37,657 bases of DNA from Stramenopiles sp. TOSAG23-3 (Eukaryota; Sar), in contig LT642192.1 in the NCBI GenBank assembly GCA_900128585.1, positions 1 through 37,657 on the forward strand. The letters are read 5' to 3'. The notes under the pieces are model-generated. The model made no database searches. It was not told where the DNA came from and saw nothing but the letters and a program-made list of their open reading frames with translations. The translations under genes were made by a program, and so were the position numbers. This document shows, in pieces, positions 28,301 to 36,866 of this stretch. Within the stretch, counting starts at the first letter, position 1, and every line of letters starts with the position of its first letter.

Positions 28301-28916
28301 TATCCGTTTTCTCCCTGGCGCTGTCACTACAGAGTTTACCTACTGGGGAATGAGCTTTCTGCTCCTGCAAACCAGACGAAGACCCAGAGGCGGCGGCACT
28401 GTTATTCAAAAATGGGTTGCCTTTGGCGATAGCATTAACCGGGTCAGCGGCATCTGTGCCAACGGAAAAAGGGTCCACCGATTCGCTCGCCCCTTGGCCG
28501 TTGGTGGGCGAAAACGGGTTTCCTTCCGTGGTGGGGTGTTTCTGGCCTCCTGACCCGTTCGGGTCCAGAATAGACGACCTTGGTATTGCTACCGTCATTT
28601 CATCTAGTGTGTACCCTTTTGCATCGAACGAGACGTCAAAAAAGGACGGCTCTAAATCGTCCATAACTTGGCGGTCGCTTCGTATGGTAGTGCCGCGGCC
28701 GGTCTTCACTGCCATATCTGCCAAGACTCTCGAGCCCGAACGGGAGCGTTCTCTCTCTCTCCCAAACAGCCTATTTTTCGAATTCATCTCCTCAATTTTC
28801 TCCATATCTACTTGCAATGGCGCCATTAAATCCTTCGGAGCCCTGTGTTCAGCTTTCTCCTTCAGGTCCGCTTTAAGCGTTTGAAACTTGTCGCGAAACT
28901 TTCCGAACATCGACAT
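25389..28916 (-). CDS. VPS50: Syndetin/VPS50 subunit of the EARP endosomal tethering complex
   Basis: 1175 residues. The N-terminus is amphipathic and charged (MSMFGKFRDKFQTLKADLKE). A disordered region has NPF tripeptides (EGNPFSP, KGNPFLN), which in other proteins bind EH domains. Residues about 205-330 form the Vps54_N-like coiled-coil region (SRRLMGEITLNYDKIIKSMQ, HVNEIDMDVTRASI). Residues about 905-1120 match the C-terminal syndetin region (DUF2451: SASESLFFLMEVLEFLRPRF, LMYDVAARRVLPRETVLSMV, VWLSVVDVLMEHLLEALSRV). With VPS51/52/53 it forms EARP, which returns cargo from endosomes to the plasma membrane. Length is somewhat above human VPS50 (~960) because of low-complexity inserts. There are two close ATGs (M1, M3); the first is used. 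Confidence 0.9.
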   Translation of the reverse strand: MSMFGKFRDKFQTLKADLKEKAEHRAPKDLMAPLQVDMEKIEEMNSKNRLFGRERERSRSGSRVLADMAVKTGRGTTIRSDRQVMDDLEPSFFDVSFDAKGYTLDEMTVAIPRSSILDPNGSGGQKHPTTEGNPFSPTNGQGASESVDPFSVGTDAADPVNAIAKGNPFLNNSAAASGSSSGLQEQKAHSPVGKLCSDSAREKTDMYLMEQISQNDRTKDIISRRLMGEITLNYDKIIKSMQHVNEIDMDVTRASISVKAARTKLKFAKDTVVQAGLKLARERRKKHRMSQLRAAVRLIKGLSNIGNEVSEAVEKLEFVRAESTLKSSTEILLGKGAVQFSLLDEMRQRQYHTRKWLRRQVDKELESVVLKFNGDKYGDILWSYHISDLHSKAITDSKGIEDELSLDAVQENYAFVSKYRLKGPVESNKGIAGMAERIQRIFLNATETTLRRSVDPTLSGPVERRLSFAANLGGSHQNDNSENELEYIAACEKLTPSKFVDSLRKSLLELTEYLHSHFLCTQWHRDAYSALNADAKYLHRPNRTQDEIGWENASGKNSPVPKGVDRNGTDEGDTRKPPSTSHCHLVARGLAISRHVIWDAMQERIAFFVSSVPIVCPSFKLEHVVDVYLLLQKIEEIGKDFLDATNRVGDESKNTLAACRKEFLDRYMTAMEKDIFSTLDNFLARENWERLHISLEDLGGMNALVLRHSSNKGSLRREQIVPSKQNAFELFLENGSPILSVAPKDAGEDVVSAIPNGENGKTAVDENNEYKYEPLSNDERVLTSTSVNGFAKFTGACMQVMEKLPTLAYRAFTSAFLSLNYYMHAVINLFLPSNILVEMMKSNLPNDDMNGVAWRFGNLRETTKKISTQLRDASDTKNDSGKISSSSSRRVERSASLNNEIEGNENSLFGLEKCCSASESLFFLMEVLEFLRPRFVKCLGQEYRSKCDELYANNRLAIEELRVLMYDVAARRVLPRETVLSMVEGLKWDKKELPETYYPYVTKLLEKVGMASGQIQSLVPAHLHKSVWLSVVDVLMEHLLEALSRVKKCNGNGRAQMALDLATLYRGLEQISQDTSGSNRRHILGSFIKAYYFDSAPDFVSWMESGLAKGGEFFSDSILARRHFLSLITLEKSPLSKLAKKKRNELKTTVETVWMKAIIARQSESGENERSGLQK

Positions 28917-29767
28917 TTTTCTCTCGCCTCACTTGTCCTAACGGTGCTTGCTCCCCCTTCGCAAGTTAAGTACGGTGCGGCCCTTGGTTTAATCTCTCGC
29001 TTTAATGCCGTATTAGATTTTAAGCTTGTCTTCAAACGCGTGGGGGTATTATTGGAATAAAGAGTTCAAAAATTGATTTATAAATTATATTTACGTTTGC
29101 AACTCTCACTTCAGCCGATGATCTAAATAGTGTTTGAGCGAGAGAAAGACAATTTTATCTTGTCAAATTATTTTAGTCTATGAATAGGCAGGGCGGGGGG
29201 AGGATAGATAGAGGATAAATTCTACTACGGTACCGTTCTGTACAGGAAGAAGGGAAGAAGGGAAGAAGGGAACCCGGAGTAAGTATTCATTATCTTTTTT
29301 TATCGTGTCTATTTTAGATCATCATTTTTTATTGAGGAGCGAGATAGGACGGAGAAGTACAATAAAAATATATTTTATAGTTATTACACATGATTACATT
29401 ACAAAAATATCCTATTATTACATAATACTATTGTATGATAAGGCTTCTTCGTCAGATTGCATCATTGCATCCCATCATCCGTAGATCCCGTCGTCGTCTT
29501 TCATCTTTTTTTTTTCTTTGGCTCATTACCACGACGATTTAATTATATTATTAATAACAAAAAAACGATGCAACGCTCTCTATTTTAAAAAAACTTCACT
29601 ATTTTTTACTATTACTACTACTAGCTATACTGGATGATGTTAAACAAGCTATTACGTCAACACCAGCTGAGGTTTTTTTTATAGAACTGCACGGCTGGCG
29701 TCAAACGGTTTCACGCCGCACAGCGCTCTTTTAATTGCATGGTTACGGTTGCTGTTTTTGCCAAGGG
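28917..29767. other. Divergent spacer VPS50 / TPR-hydroxylase
   Basis: 851 bp of AT-rich DNA. It holds a small GTACC element (CTACGGTACCGTTCTGTAC, 29224-29242) fused to a GAAGAAGG tandem repeat (about 29245-29271). It also has T-rich and AT-rich low-complexity stretches. No RNA gene or credible ORF. Confidence 0.5.
29224..29272. repeat. GTACC element plus (GAAGAAGG)n tandem repeat
   Basis: ACGGTACCGT, then CTGTACAG, is followed at once by three-plus copies of an 8-bp GAAGAAGG unit. This repeats, on a small scale, the GTACC-island-next-to-polypurine arrangement seen at 13369-13735 and 34935-35295. Confidence 0.7.
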
Positions 29768-32389
29768 ATGACTTGGACTGGTTTGCTTCTTCGCGGGTTT
29801 TGCCTGCTCGCTTTTGGGTCGACCGTGCTTTCGCACATGTACATAACTGTTCCGAACCCCTTTACGGAGAGTGGGAGGGGCTGCCGAGTTTACTTTTTAC
29901 AAGGCAACCAGCCGCTAACGTTGCGCGAAGTGCCGTGGGAGTGCAGCGCAGTCTTTCACGAGGCAAGATTTTGGAGAGACAAAAATTTAACGGAAATAGC
30001 TTACGCCAAAGTCCAAGAAGATCTTCCTGTTCCCAACTGGCTGCTTTCGTATTGTGGGGATAGCAAGTCCGTCCGAACGTACGCAATTCACCCATCTATG
30101 GCCGTTTGCATGGTAGTTAACAATAAAGGGGGGCTCGACATTGCATGGGCATCGTCAGAACGTGAAAAGGCGGGCGACTGGGGCAACAATTCGCTCACAA
30201 ATGCGCCAGTCCGTGGAGTTACAAAAATGTTCTGGCCCGGGCGAAGCCTTTCCAAGAAACGGGATAAAACATTTCTCGGCGCAGTTTTTGACGGAGACTC
30301 GTTGCAGGTTATCGGAACGAGTCAACACAACAATCACATGCTATATGCAGAAGTGTACGTGGGTGATCTTGTGGCACTAGGAAACACGGTGCCGTACCGG
30401 TTTGCCTTTCAACAGGTGATCACGGAGGTCCCGAGGCTGAGTCCCGAGACGTACCATGCTTGGGTAACTGGGCCTGGCAAATACAGCCATGTGGATGGGT
30501 ACAATCGCGAGGGCTCTATTCACGTGGACGCTGGCTCTGATCGGCCCAGGAGACAAGCTTATTTGCCGCGGGAGTCTAAGGTCTGCAAAGATGCGGAAAA
30601 GGTTAGCCCCTCGGCTTCCTCTGGAAAAGAATCTAGCAAAATACCAGAAGGCGGGGAAAGCAAGCGAAAGAATGAGTCTTCGGTCGACCTCGCATTTGGC
30701 AGTGGATCTGGCGGGTTTGAACCTGACGAGGAGGCAAGATCAGTGGAACGCATGAAAGAAAAATTGGACAGGGCATTGGAACTGTTTCGCAGCAATGATT
30801 TGTACGCTGCGAAGGCGATTTATGAAGATGTGTTGAAGCAGGCGTTTTCTCCGGCGTCTGCCCCGTCCATTCAGGCGGCGCGCTTCAACATGGCAAGTGT
30901 GTGTTACAGATTAGCGCAGCACGACGTTGCCGTTAAGTACCTTGAAGAATTAGTGCACGACCACACCCGGGTGGCAAGCATACTAATGGAGGATAGTGGC
31001 ACCAAGCCTTTACGAAGCGCCGTAGAAAAAAAGAAAGAGCTCCTGGACTCAAGATTTCAATATTTGCCCCTGGCCTACAACCTACTGGGAGATATATTGT
31101 TTTACAGGGATGCAGATGTCGAACGTGGGCTCTCCATTTTCTCCGATGCAAAACGAATCCATTTGGCAGATCCAGGATTGTACAGTCACGTTTCCTCTAT
31201 AGTAGTGAAATGGGCGAAACATTGGCACCAAGAAGCTTCAAAAAAATTGAATCAATTTGATGCTGTCAACTCTGCCGGCTTGCTGATGTATGCAATAGGG
31301 GCACAAGAAGATGCTGAAAAAGTCCTGTTGCGGGCACAGGACTTGAAACCGAAGCATAAGAGTGCACTGCTTCATTTTAATCTAGGAATGTTGCAAATAG
31401 GCCATAGGGACTTTGTGACTGCCAGTCGACACTTGGCCCGGTTCACGCAAATTCATAAGAAGAAATACGACGGGTGGCTCTGGCGCGGCCGCAATGCGAT
31501 TTATGCAAAAAAACTCAAAAGCGCCGTCCGTTACTTTAAAACTGCAATTGAAATAGACCCCCAAAATTACAAGGCGTATTCTGAGTTGATCACTTTATTG
31601 AAGCGAGATAAAGGTAGAATCATCAAGAATGCAGTTAGGGTGTCTCATAAATATGCCAACAAAGCTATTTCGCTGGGGGTATTGTCTCACTACGAACAAA
31701 CGCCGTCGCACTATCTTCATGGGGTGCCGTCGCACCCTTGGCATGATACTGGCGACATTACCAAAGAAGGCTCATCAGCTATCACTCTGCTCGAGAAAAA
31801 CTTTGAAATCATTAAGAAAGAGGTTCTTGGGGCATTTGAGAGCGGGCTGATCGGTAGCGAAGGCATCGACGACACTGAAAATTTAACTGTGAATGGAAAG
31901 TGGACCGAGTTGAATTTGTATCACATGGGAAGAAAGTTTGAAAAGAACTGTAATATTTTGCCAATTACAACTTCGATTTTAGAGAAGATACCAGATATAG
32001 TCAGCCACGTGAAGGGTGCAACAAAAATTTCGGTGTTGCAGCCTGGCACTATCATCAAGCCCCATGCGGGTCCAACAAACACCCGCATTCGGTTGCACTT
32101 GGGCTTGCAGGTGTCTGACGAAGCTTCAATTACTGTCGGTAACGAAACTCGCACGTGGCAAGAAGGAAAAGTCTTAGCATTCGATGACAGCTATATCCAC
32201 TCGGTGGCTCACCGTGGTAATGCACCCCGCATCGCTTTGATCTCAGATATCTGGCCTCCGTCGATGACAGATATGGACAGGGTGGACTGTTTGGAAACCG
32301 CTGAAGAAGTCGAGCGATATTTGTATCGCGTAAACCTCTTTGGCGAAGGTGGCGGAAATAACTGGCACAGTAATGAAGCGATAGTGTAA
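29768..32389 (+). CDS. Secretory-pathway protein: signal peptide, N-terminal Cys-rich domain, TPR array, aspartyl/asparaginyl beta-hydroxylase domain
   Basis: 873 residues from the first in-frame ATG. Residues 1-22 are a signal peptide (MTWTGLLLRGFCLLAFGSTV, LS|H). The predicted mature N-terminus is His23 (HMYITVPNP). A domain of about 250 residues follows with paired Cys (GRGC, PWEC, YCGD, AVCM) and no family I can name with confidence. A Ser/Lys/Glu linker precedes TPR helices from about 327 to 620. The C-terminal catalytic domain (about 700-835) matches Asp/Asn beta-hydroxylase (AspH): TELNLYHMG, IKPHAGPTNTRIRLHLGLQV with the first metal His, and DDSYIHSVAHRG with the second, then RIALISDIWPP. 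AspH enzymes are 2-oxoglutarate/Fe dioxygenases using two His rather than a His-Asp-His triad, and work in the ER lumen on EGF-like domains. The leader and TPRs fit that location. Confidence 0.88.
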   Translation: MTWTGLLLRGFCLLAFGSTVLSHMYITVPNPFTESGRGCRVYFLQGNQPLTLREVPWECSAVFHEARFWRDKNLTEIAYAKVQEDLPVPNWLLSYCGDSKSVRTYAIHPSMAVCMVVNNKGGLDIAWASSEREKAGDWGNNSLTNAPVRGVTKMFWPGRSLSKKRDKTFLGAVFDGDSLQVIGTSQHNNHMLYAEVYVGDLVALGNTVPYRFAFQQVITEVPRLSPETYHAWVTGPGKYSHVDGYNREGSIHVDAGSDRPRRQAYLPRESKVCKDAEKVSPSASSGKESSKIPEGGESKRKNESSVDLAFGSGSGGFEPDEEARSVERMKEKLDRALELFRSNDLYAAKAIYEDVLKQAFSPASAPSIQAARFNMASVCYRLAQHDVAVKYLEELVHDHTRVASILMEDSGTKPLRSAVEKKKELLDSRFQYLPLAYNLLGDILFYRDADVERGLSIFSDAKRIHLADPGLYSHVSSIVVKWAKHWHQEASKKLNQFDAVNSAGLLMYAIGAQEDAEKVLLRAQDLKPKHKSALLHFNLGMLQIGHRDFVTASRHLARFTQIHKKKYDGWLWRGRNAIYAKKLKSAVRYFKTAIEIDPQNYKAYSELITLLKRDKGRIIKNAVRVSHKYANKAISLGVLSHYEQTPSHYLHGVPSHPWHDTGDITKEGSSAITLLEKNFEIIKKEVLGAFESGLIGSEGIDDTENLTVNGKWTELNLYHMGRKFEKNCNILPITTSILEKIPDIVSHVKGATKISVLQPGTIIKPHAGPTNTRIRLHLGLQVSDEASITVGNETRTWQEGKVLAFDDSYIHSVAHRGNAPRIALISDIWPPSMTDMDRVDCLETAEEVERYLYRVNLFGEGGGNNWHSNEAIV

Positions 32390-32848
32390 TTTTGTATTGT
32401 AATTTTCCTATGTAATTATAGTACTTATATTTGTCCGTTGACGTCTCCTTGAAATTATCATAATAATACATACAGACAGCGGAGCCTGGTACGGTACCTG
32501 GTAGCTGGTACCCGGTTCCTCAGGTACCGGTACCTGTATAATACCTGGTACCGGGGTACGAAATAGTAGTAGTATTACTATAATAAATTAAAATAATCGC
32601 GTTTCTCTCTTCTTCTTCTTTTTCTTTCAGCAGCGGCTTGTTAATGACGAACTACGTACCGGTTCGCATACTGCATGCAATATGCAGACTTCGAGCACGT
32701 AATTCTAAAGGCCGGGCAATTTAAATCTCCTGCCGAAAAGTATTGTGTTTATGCATTCGGCCAATCGTTAAAGTCGACAAAATCAATTCGTATTGTTGTA
32801 AACACAACAAGGTTTTTTTGAATAGTATCCAAACAATACAAACAAACA
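32390..32848. other. Spacer upstream of the EF-hand gene with GTACC island and polypyrimidine-CAG
   Basis: 459 bp. It holds a GTACC island (32484-32560), then TAGTAGTAGT, then a TTTCTCTCTTCTTCTTCTTT-type tract ending in CAG at 32630. The last resembles a 3' splice site, so a 5'-UTR intron is possible. It equally matches the genome's ordinary CTT microsatellites. Confidence 0.5.
32484..32560. repeat. GTACC-rich palindromic island (copy B)
   Basis: CCTGGTACGGTACCTGGTAG, CTGGTACCCGG, CAGGTACCGGTACCTG and ACCTGGTACCGGGGTAC: overlapping self-complementary words over ~77 bp. CAGGTACCGGTACCTG is a perfect 16-bp palindrome. Confidence 0.85.
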
Positions 32849-34793
32849 ATGGGAAACGCGCACGCACTGCCGGAGCTGGTACATGCACATGACCTTGGAG
32901 AATTTTTAAAGTGGGAAATTATCGACGTTGACAAGGCGTACAAACGGTTCACATATGCCAAAGATGGGGCTAATAAACATGGCGATCTATCAATGACACG
33001 AAGTGAATTTTGGGAGGCATTTACGGACTACGACACGATCGTTTCAGGCGAATTCCTTACGTTGCCCATTGAGCAGTACAGCCTCTTCGACCCCGAGGGC
33101 GCAAACAAAGTTTACGCGCTTGAGGTGTTCGTGGTCCTAGTTCTGTTCTGCAATGCCACAACAGAAGAAAAACTGTCGCGGTGTTTTCAGTTCTTTGACT
33201 TTGACCACTCTACAACAATATCCCGGGTAGAAATGGTAATGTTGACTCGCGTAGTAAGCCGTGGTTTGAACCGAATAGGTTCGATTGACGTGGTTGCAGA
33301 CTACGATGCATTAGAAGCATTGGCCCAAACAACATTTGAAGAACTTGATAAAAATCATGACAACGAGCTCACCATTGAAGAGTTTTTGGTTTGGGCTCAG
33401 GAAAATGGAAGTGCAACGATGCTGCTGTCTAAATTGATAACTCGGAGCAGGGACAATGCGTCTGATGTAAAAGGGGGCGCGTCTGGGGTGTCGATCAAAG
33501 GGAAAAGGTCTTTAAGAGGTAACCGTCCTCTGCAATCGAAAAAGTCTGAAAAAGCTGGAAAGGGCCACCATCGAAACAGAAACGAAATAAATGAAGTTGT
33601 CCTGAAAGCAGAGACCAGAATGGCAATGGACCGAAGAAAAATGATTTCAACTGTATGCAGTAGAAAAATAGTGCGCTGAATTTGGAAAATACGCGTGGGA
33701 GAATAAGGGAAAACTATCCGAGAGGCATTTTATGAAGATTATGACCGTAAGGTTTCCCGAACTGGAAAAGGCGCTTATGAAGAGACTATTCGACTCTTAC
33801 GACGTTGATAACAGCGGGTTCATTGAATTTCAAGAATTTGTGCTTGGCCTGTCTAATCTTCTATCGGGCACGGTTAATGAAAAGTTACGTTTGCTGTTCG
33901 ACGTTCTTGACCTCGACGGCAGTGGCACAATTGATATTCAAGAGTTTCTCAAGGCGCTGGAATACGCTAGTGACCAGTTGAGGGCGGAGGCCCAGTTTAC
34001 TTTACAAATCATGCATTCCTTAGATTTAGATTTTGATGGAGAAATTGGAAAGGGCGAATTTGTTAAAGTTATATTAGGTTCTAAGCCATTGCTAACGGCA
34101 ATTTCCAGACATTTGCCGAGGGATATGAACTCAACCCTATCAGTTCTTCGATTAGAAACGGACAATTCCAATATAGACCTAGAACACATGCGTCAATATT
34201 GGGTACAAAAGCGAAAAGAACCGCGCTGGTCCTCTTCGAATGATCATGTGGTGTACCGTGGCGAATTTCGAAAGATGATCAGAGATGCATTTTCCTGTTC
34301 GGAAAAGGCAGTGGAATTTTTATTGAGTGTGTTCGACAAAATCGGAGCTACCAAAATTAAACAAGAAGGCGACGAGACTAAGATAGAGGTACGGGAGCTG
34401 TTTAACGGAGTTTCCCAGATAATGGATGTGTCAACAGAAGAAAAGGTGATCTTTTATTTTGATCTGTACGATTACGATGGGAGTGGAACAATTGACCCAA
34501 TAGAATTGGTGCGAATGATAGTTGAAGCCCATTCAGGAATAGATAATGATAGATCGACCCTTATTGAATTGGTGCAGAAATTTGATGCAGACAGCAGCCA
34601 CTCTCTGGACAGAAACGAGTTTGTTGAAACTATAAAAGACAACCCTGAATATTTAAAACTTTTTGGACACATATTTGAAGCTACTCACGTGACCGTCGAG
34701 TTTACTCCTGAAGAAAGTCCCAAGCCAATTGGTCCAAACCAGCGACGGCTCATTGCCGACTACAAGAAACTGCAAAAGAAGATTAATAAATGA
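32849..34793 (+). CDS. Multi-EF-hand calcium-binding protein, N-myristoylatable (two ORFs joined at 33652/33672)
   Basis: Two ORFs in different frames (32849-33679 and one open from 33672 to 34793) make one protein if 19 nt (33653-33671) are removed: 268 + 373 = 641 residues. The second frame stays coding-like upstream of its first ATG (CAEFGKYAWENKGKLSERHF), so a separate start at 33732 is unlikely. The N-terminus MGNAHA fits a myristoylation site. Seven EF loops are visible: DFDHSTTISRVE and DKNHDNELTIEE before the junction, and DVDNSGFIEFQE, DLDGSGTIDIQE, DLDFDGEIGKGE, DYDGSGTIDPIE and DADSSHSLDRNE after it. A basic linker lies just before the junction. There is no kinase domain, so this is a Ca2+ sensor or buffer, likely membrane-attached. 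The alternatives to an intron are a sequencing indel or a true frameshift. Confidence 0.8.
33653..33671 (+). other. Candidate 19-nt GT-AG micro-intron
   Basis: GTATGCAGTAGAAAAATAG begins after an ACT codon and ends before TGC. Removing it restores one continuous frame between the two EF-hand ORFs. It is not a multiple of three and carries an in-frame TAG in the downstream frame. Deleting an A from the AAAAA run instead leaves that TAG in frame, so a simple homopolymer error does not repair the gene. Confidence 0.5.
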
Positions 34794-34934
34794 GTCAACG
34801 TTTGTAAAGTGATCGCCAAAGTATTTTTCGCCTAGTTAAAATATAAAAACCAATTCGAAATATTACTAAGAAGAAGTAAATTACAAACACAACCGGTAGG
34901 AATTAAAACCAGGTATTCCGTTCATTGTTCATCG

Positions 34935-35160
34935 GTGCAGGTACGGTACAGGTACGTACCTGGCACCGAATAATACCTGTACGGGTACAGGAGTACAGTT
35001 ACAGATTCGGGTAGTGTTAATCCAGGTATTAAACCCTTATTATATACGGTACCGTACGGTACAGAGGTAGCACGTGAAGAAACTCGAAACTGCTAGAAAT
35101 ACTCCGTACGGTTGGTACCTGTACCACCTCACCTGCAACAGTAGTACGGGTACCAACAAA
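34935..35160. repeat. GTACC-rich palindromic island (copy C)
   Basis: The longest island, about 225 bp: GTGCAGGTACGGTACAGG, TACGTACCTGGCACC, ATACCTGTACGGGTACAGG, TACGGTACCGTACGGTAC, GGTTGGTACCTGTACC. ATAATACCTG followed by a GTAC-containing word is shared with copy B. Confidence 0.8.
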
Positions 35161-35232
35161 AAACAGCTATTATTGGACATTACATTACAATTCTTCTTTC
35201 GTTCTTCTTCTTCGTGTAATTTTAATCTTCCT

Positions 35233-35292
35233 CTTCTTCTCTTCTTCATCGTCGTCGTCGTCACCTCACCTGCTGAAAAAGAAGAGAAGAAG
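35233..35292. repeat. Inverted polypyrimidine/polypurine repeat
   Basis: CTTCTTCTCTTC (35233-35244) and GAAGAGAAGAAG (35281-35292) are exact reverse complements separated by a GTC-rich spacer, a potential 12-bp stem upstream of the orphan gene. Confidence 0.7.
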
Positions 35293-35519
35293 AATTATTT
35301 TATACTCCTCCTCTTACTAACCGTGTTTTTGAAGTTTTAATGTTTACTTCAATGGCGGACCCTACCCGACAAATATATTTTAATTTCACTCCTATGCCTT
35401 ACAAGTTGCTGTATTAATATGGACAAATTAAGAAGTTGGTACCACTTCGAAGGCATGCAGTACCAACTCGGTTAACGCAAAACACAGACGCACGTACCGT
35501 GTCGCAATCCCGCAACCTT

Positions 35520-36650
35520 ATGTCATCCCGCAACCTCAAAAAAGGACCCTCTGGTGTTGGCGGCCTTTTTGAATACTTCGAACAGTACGAAAAGAATTGG
35601 TCCAAAGAAAGTAATCAAATTTCTGTTCGTAAGTATACGTTTGAAGGTTTAGTAGATCGCTCTAGTCTTACTGGAGACTATGATGAGGAAATATGGAGTG
35701 AGGTCGACGGGAACAAACTGGTAAACCTAAATACTCGCCAAACGATATTTCGAGCGGCTGCTGACCTGGAACTTGGCAAAGACGCTTTGTTAAAAGATAT
35801 CAGGGCTTATGCACGGTCCGGTCATGTAAAGGAGGTCGAGCCGGGGTATAAAAAAACGATTTGCGATTTGTGGGACCATTATGCTAACGAAACGCCAACC
35901 GTGGCCGTGGATAGGGACGACCAGGAAGCAGTTCAAGAGCAGAAGTTGGTAATGGATTCCGACGGTATGAAAAGGCTTGTCTGTGATATCTTGAAGGAGG
36001 AAAAACAAGCAGCCACTGCAGATTCTCTGGAGGGACGGTTTATTGAGTCCTATGATTTGTTCAAGGAGGCCGTGCGATTGTCGTGTCAGCGCGAAATAAA
36101 TGTTGCCAGTAAAAACCAGAGAGCCTTTGGCGACAAGAATATTGCTCGAGAGTTTAACAAACAGCAGCGTACCATAAACATGCATGCTTCCAGAGCCGCG
36201 AAAATATTCAAGAAAAATAAGGCTGAATTGGGAAAAGTTGCTGCTGCCGTCTACACTGCATTAGAAAAAGATGTCGAAGCTATTGCGCGGGATATCATAT
36301 ACCACATAAAAGAGCTCGCCAAGGCAAAGTACGGCATTATTGTCCTTCCATGGGAAGTCCCAAAAGAAGTAATAACTCGGCCAGAATTTTGTTTTTGCTT
36401 CCTTGAAAGCCTTGACGTCGTTGTGAATGCTCACAGACCGATGGTACAAGATGGAAAGGTGTATCCTTGTGTCTTTAGCTTCGTCAAACATCGGGGAAAG
36501 AAGTTGCGTGACTTGGAGGATTGGGTAGATCCTGCGGAAGCAGAGTGGGTCAAAGTTAAGCCATCCGAAGGCGCCGGGGAGCCCGGGTTTGATGAGTGGG
36601 GTAAAGTGTACAGTGACGGTGAGGAGTCTGGTGAGGAAAACAACGACTGA
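35520..36650 (+). CDS. Orphan protein of unknown function, acidic C-terminus
   Basis: 376 residues from the first in-frame ATG (MSSRNLKKGPSG); the frame is open upstream to 35436. I do not recognise a family. Residues about 10-40 contain an aromatic helix (GGLFEYFEQYEKNW). The middle is helical and charged (about 120-270), with KNKAELGKVAAAVYTALEKD. A more compact stretch with hydrophobics and Cys follows (IIVLPWEVPKEVITRPEFCF, then CFLESLDVVVNAH). The tail is acidic (DGEESGEENND). There is no signal peptide, membrane segment or catalytic motif. An alternative start exists: ATG 35419 plus a 26-nt GT-AG segment (35435-35460) would join in frame and add 25 residues. It converges on NDUFA6. Confidence 0.75.
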   Translation: MSSRNLKKGPSGVGGLFEYFEQYEKNWSKESNQISVRKYTFEGLVDRSSLTGDYDEEIWSEVDGNKLVNLNTRQTIFRAAADLELGKDALLKDIRAYARSGHVKEVEPGYKKTICDLWDHYANETPTVAVDRDDQEAVQEQKLVMDSDGMKRLVCDILKEEKQAATADSLEGRFIESYDLFKEAVRLSCQREINVASKNQRAFGDKNIAREFNKQQRTINMHASRAAKIFKKNKAELGKVAAAVYTALEKDVEAIARDIIYHIKELAKAKYGIIVLPWEVPKEVITRPEFCFCFLESLDVVVNAHRPMVQDGKVYPCVFSFVKHRGKKLRDLEDWVDPAEAEWVKVKPSEGAGEPGFDEWGKVYSDGEESGEENND

Positions 36651-36756
36651 CAAGACGAAAAAAGAAAAAGAAATCTGAATATTCAGTTCAGTCTAACAAG
36701 ACGAAAGAAGAAATAAAAACCAAATGTTGCTTTTTTAGTGCCGTGTTTAATTTAAA

Positions 36757-36782
36757 AACAAAAAATTGGCTGTTCAGTTTTA
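36757..36782 (+). repeat. Copy 4 of dispersed 3' motif (orphan-gene side)
   Basis: AAAAACAAAAAATTGGCTGT, then TCAGTTTTAAG. It lies about 107 bp downstream of the orphan-gene stop. Confidence 0.75.
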
Positions 36783-36866
36783 AGTGTACAAGTTTTAAAT
36801 TTTAAGATATTAAATGCACTAGACTAATAATAATTTGTTTTTATTTTCTTAAATGCACTAGATACA

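Larger units (their letters stand above)
34794..35418. other. Spacer with GTACC island and CTT/GAA inverted tract
   Basis: 625 bp between the EF-hand and orphan genes. GTACC-type words fill 34935-35160. Polypyrimidine CTTCTT (35189-35248) and GAAGAGAAGAAG (35281-35292) follow and form a 12-bp inverted repeat. No gene seen. Confidence 0.6.

Noticed and set aside
28003-28884. + strand ORFs of 120-155 codons over the VPS50 gene
   Set aside because: Antisense shadows of a long conserved minus-strand gene.
33732-34793. Second EF-hand ORF as an independent gene starting at 33732
   Set aside because: The frame is coding-like upstream of this ATG to 33672, there is no spacer for a promoter, and the upstream ORF ends without a natural C-terminus. 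One joined gene explains both.
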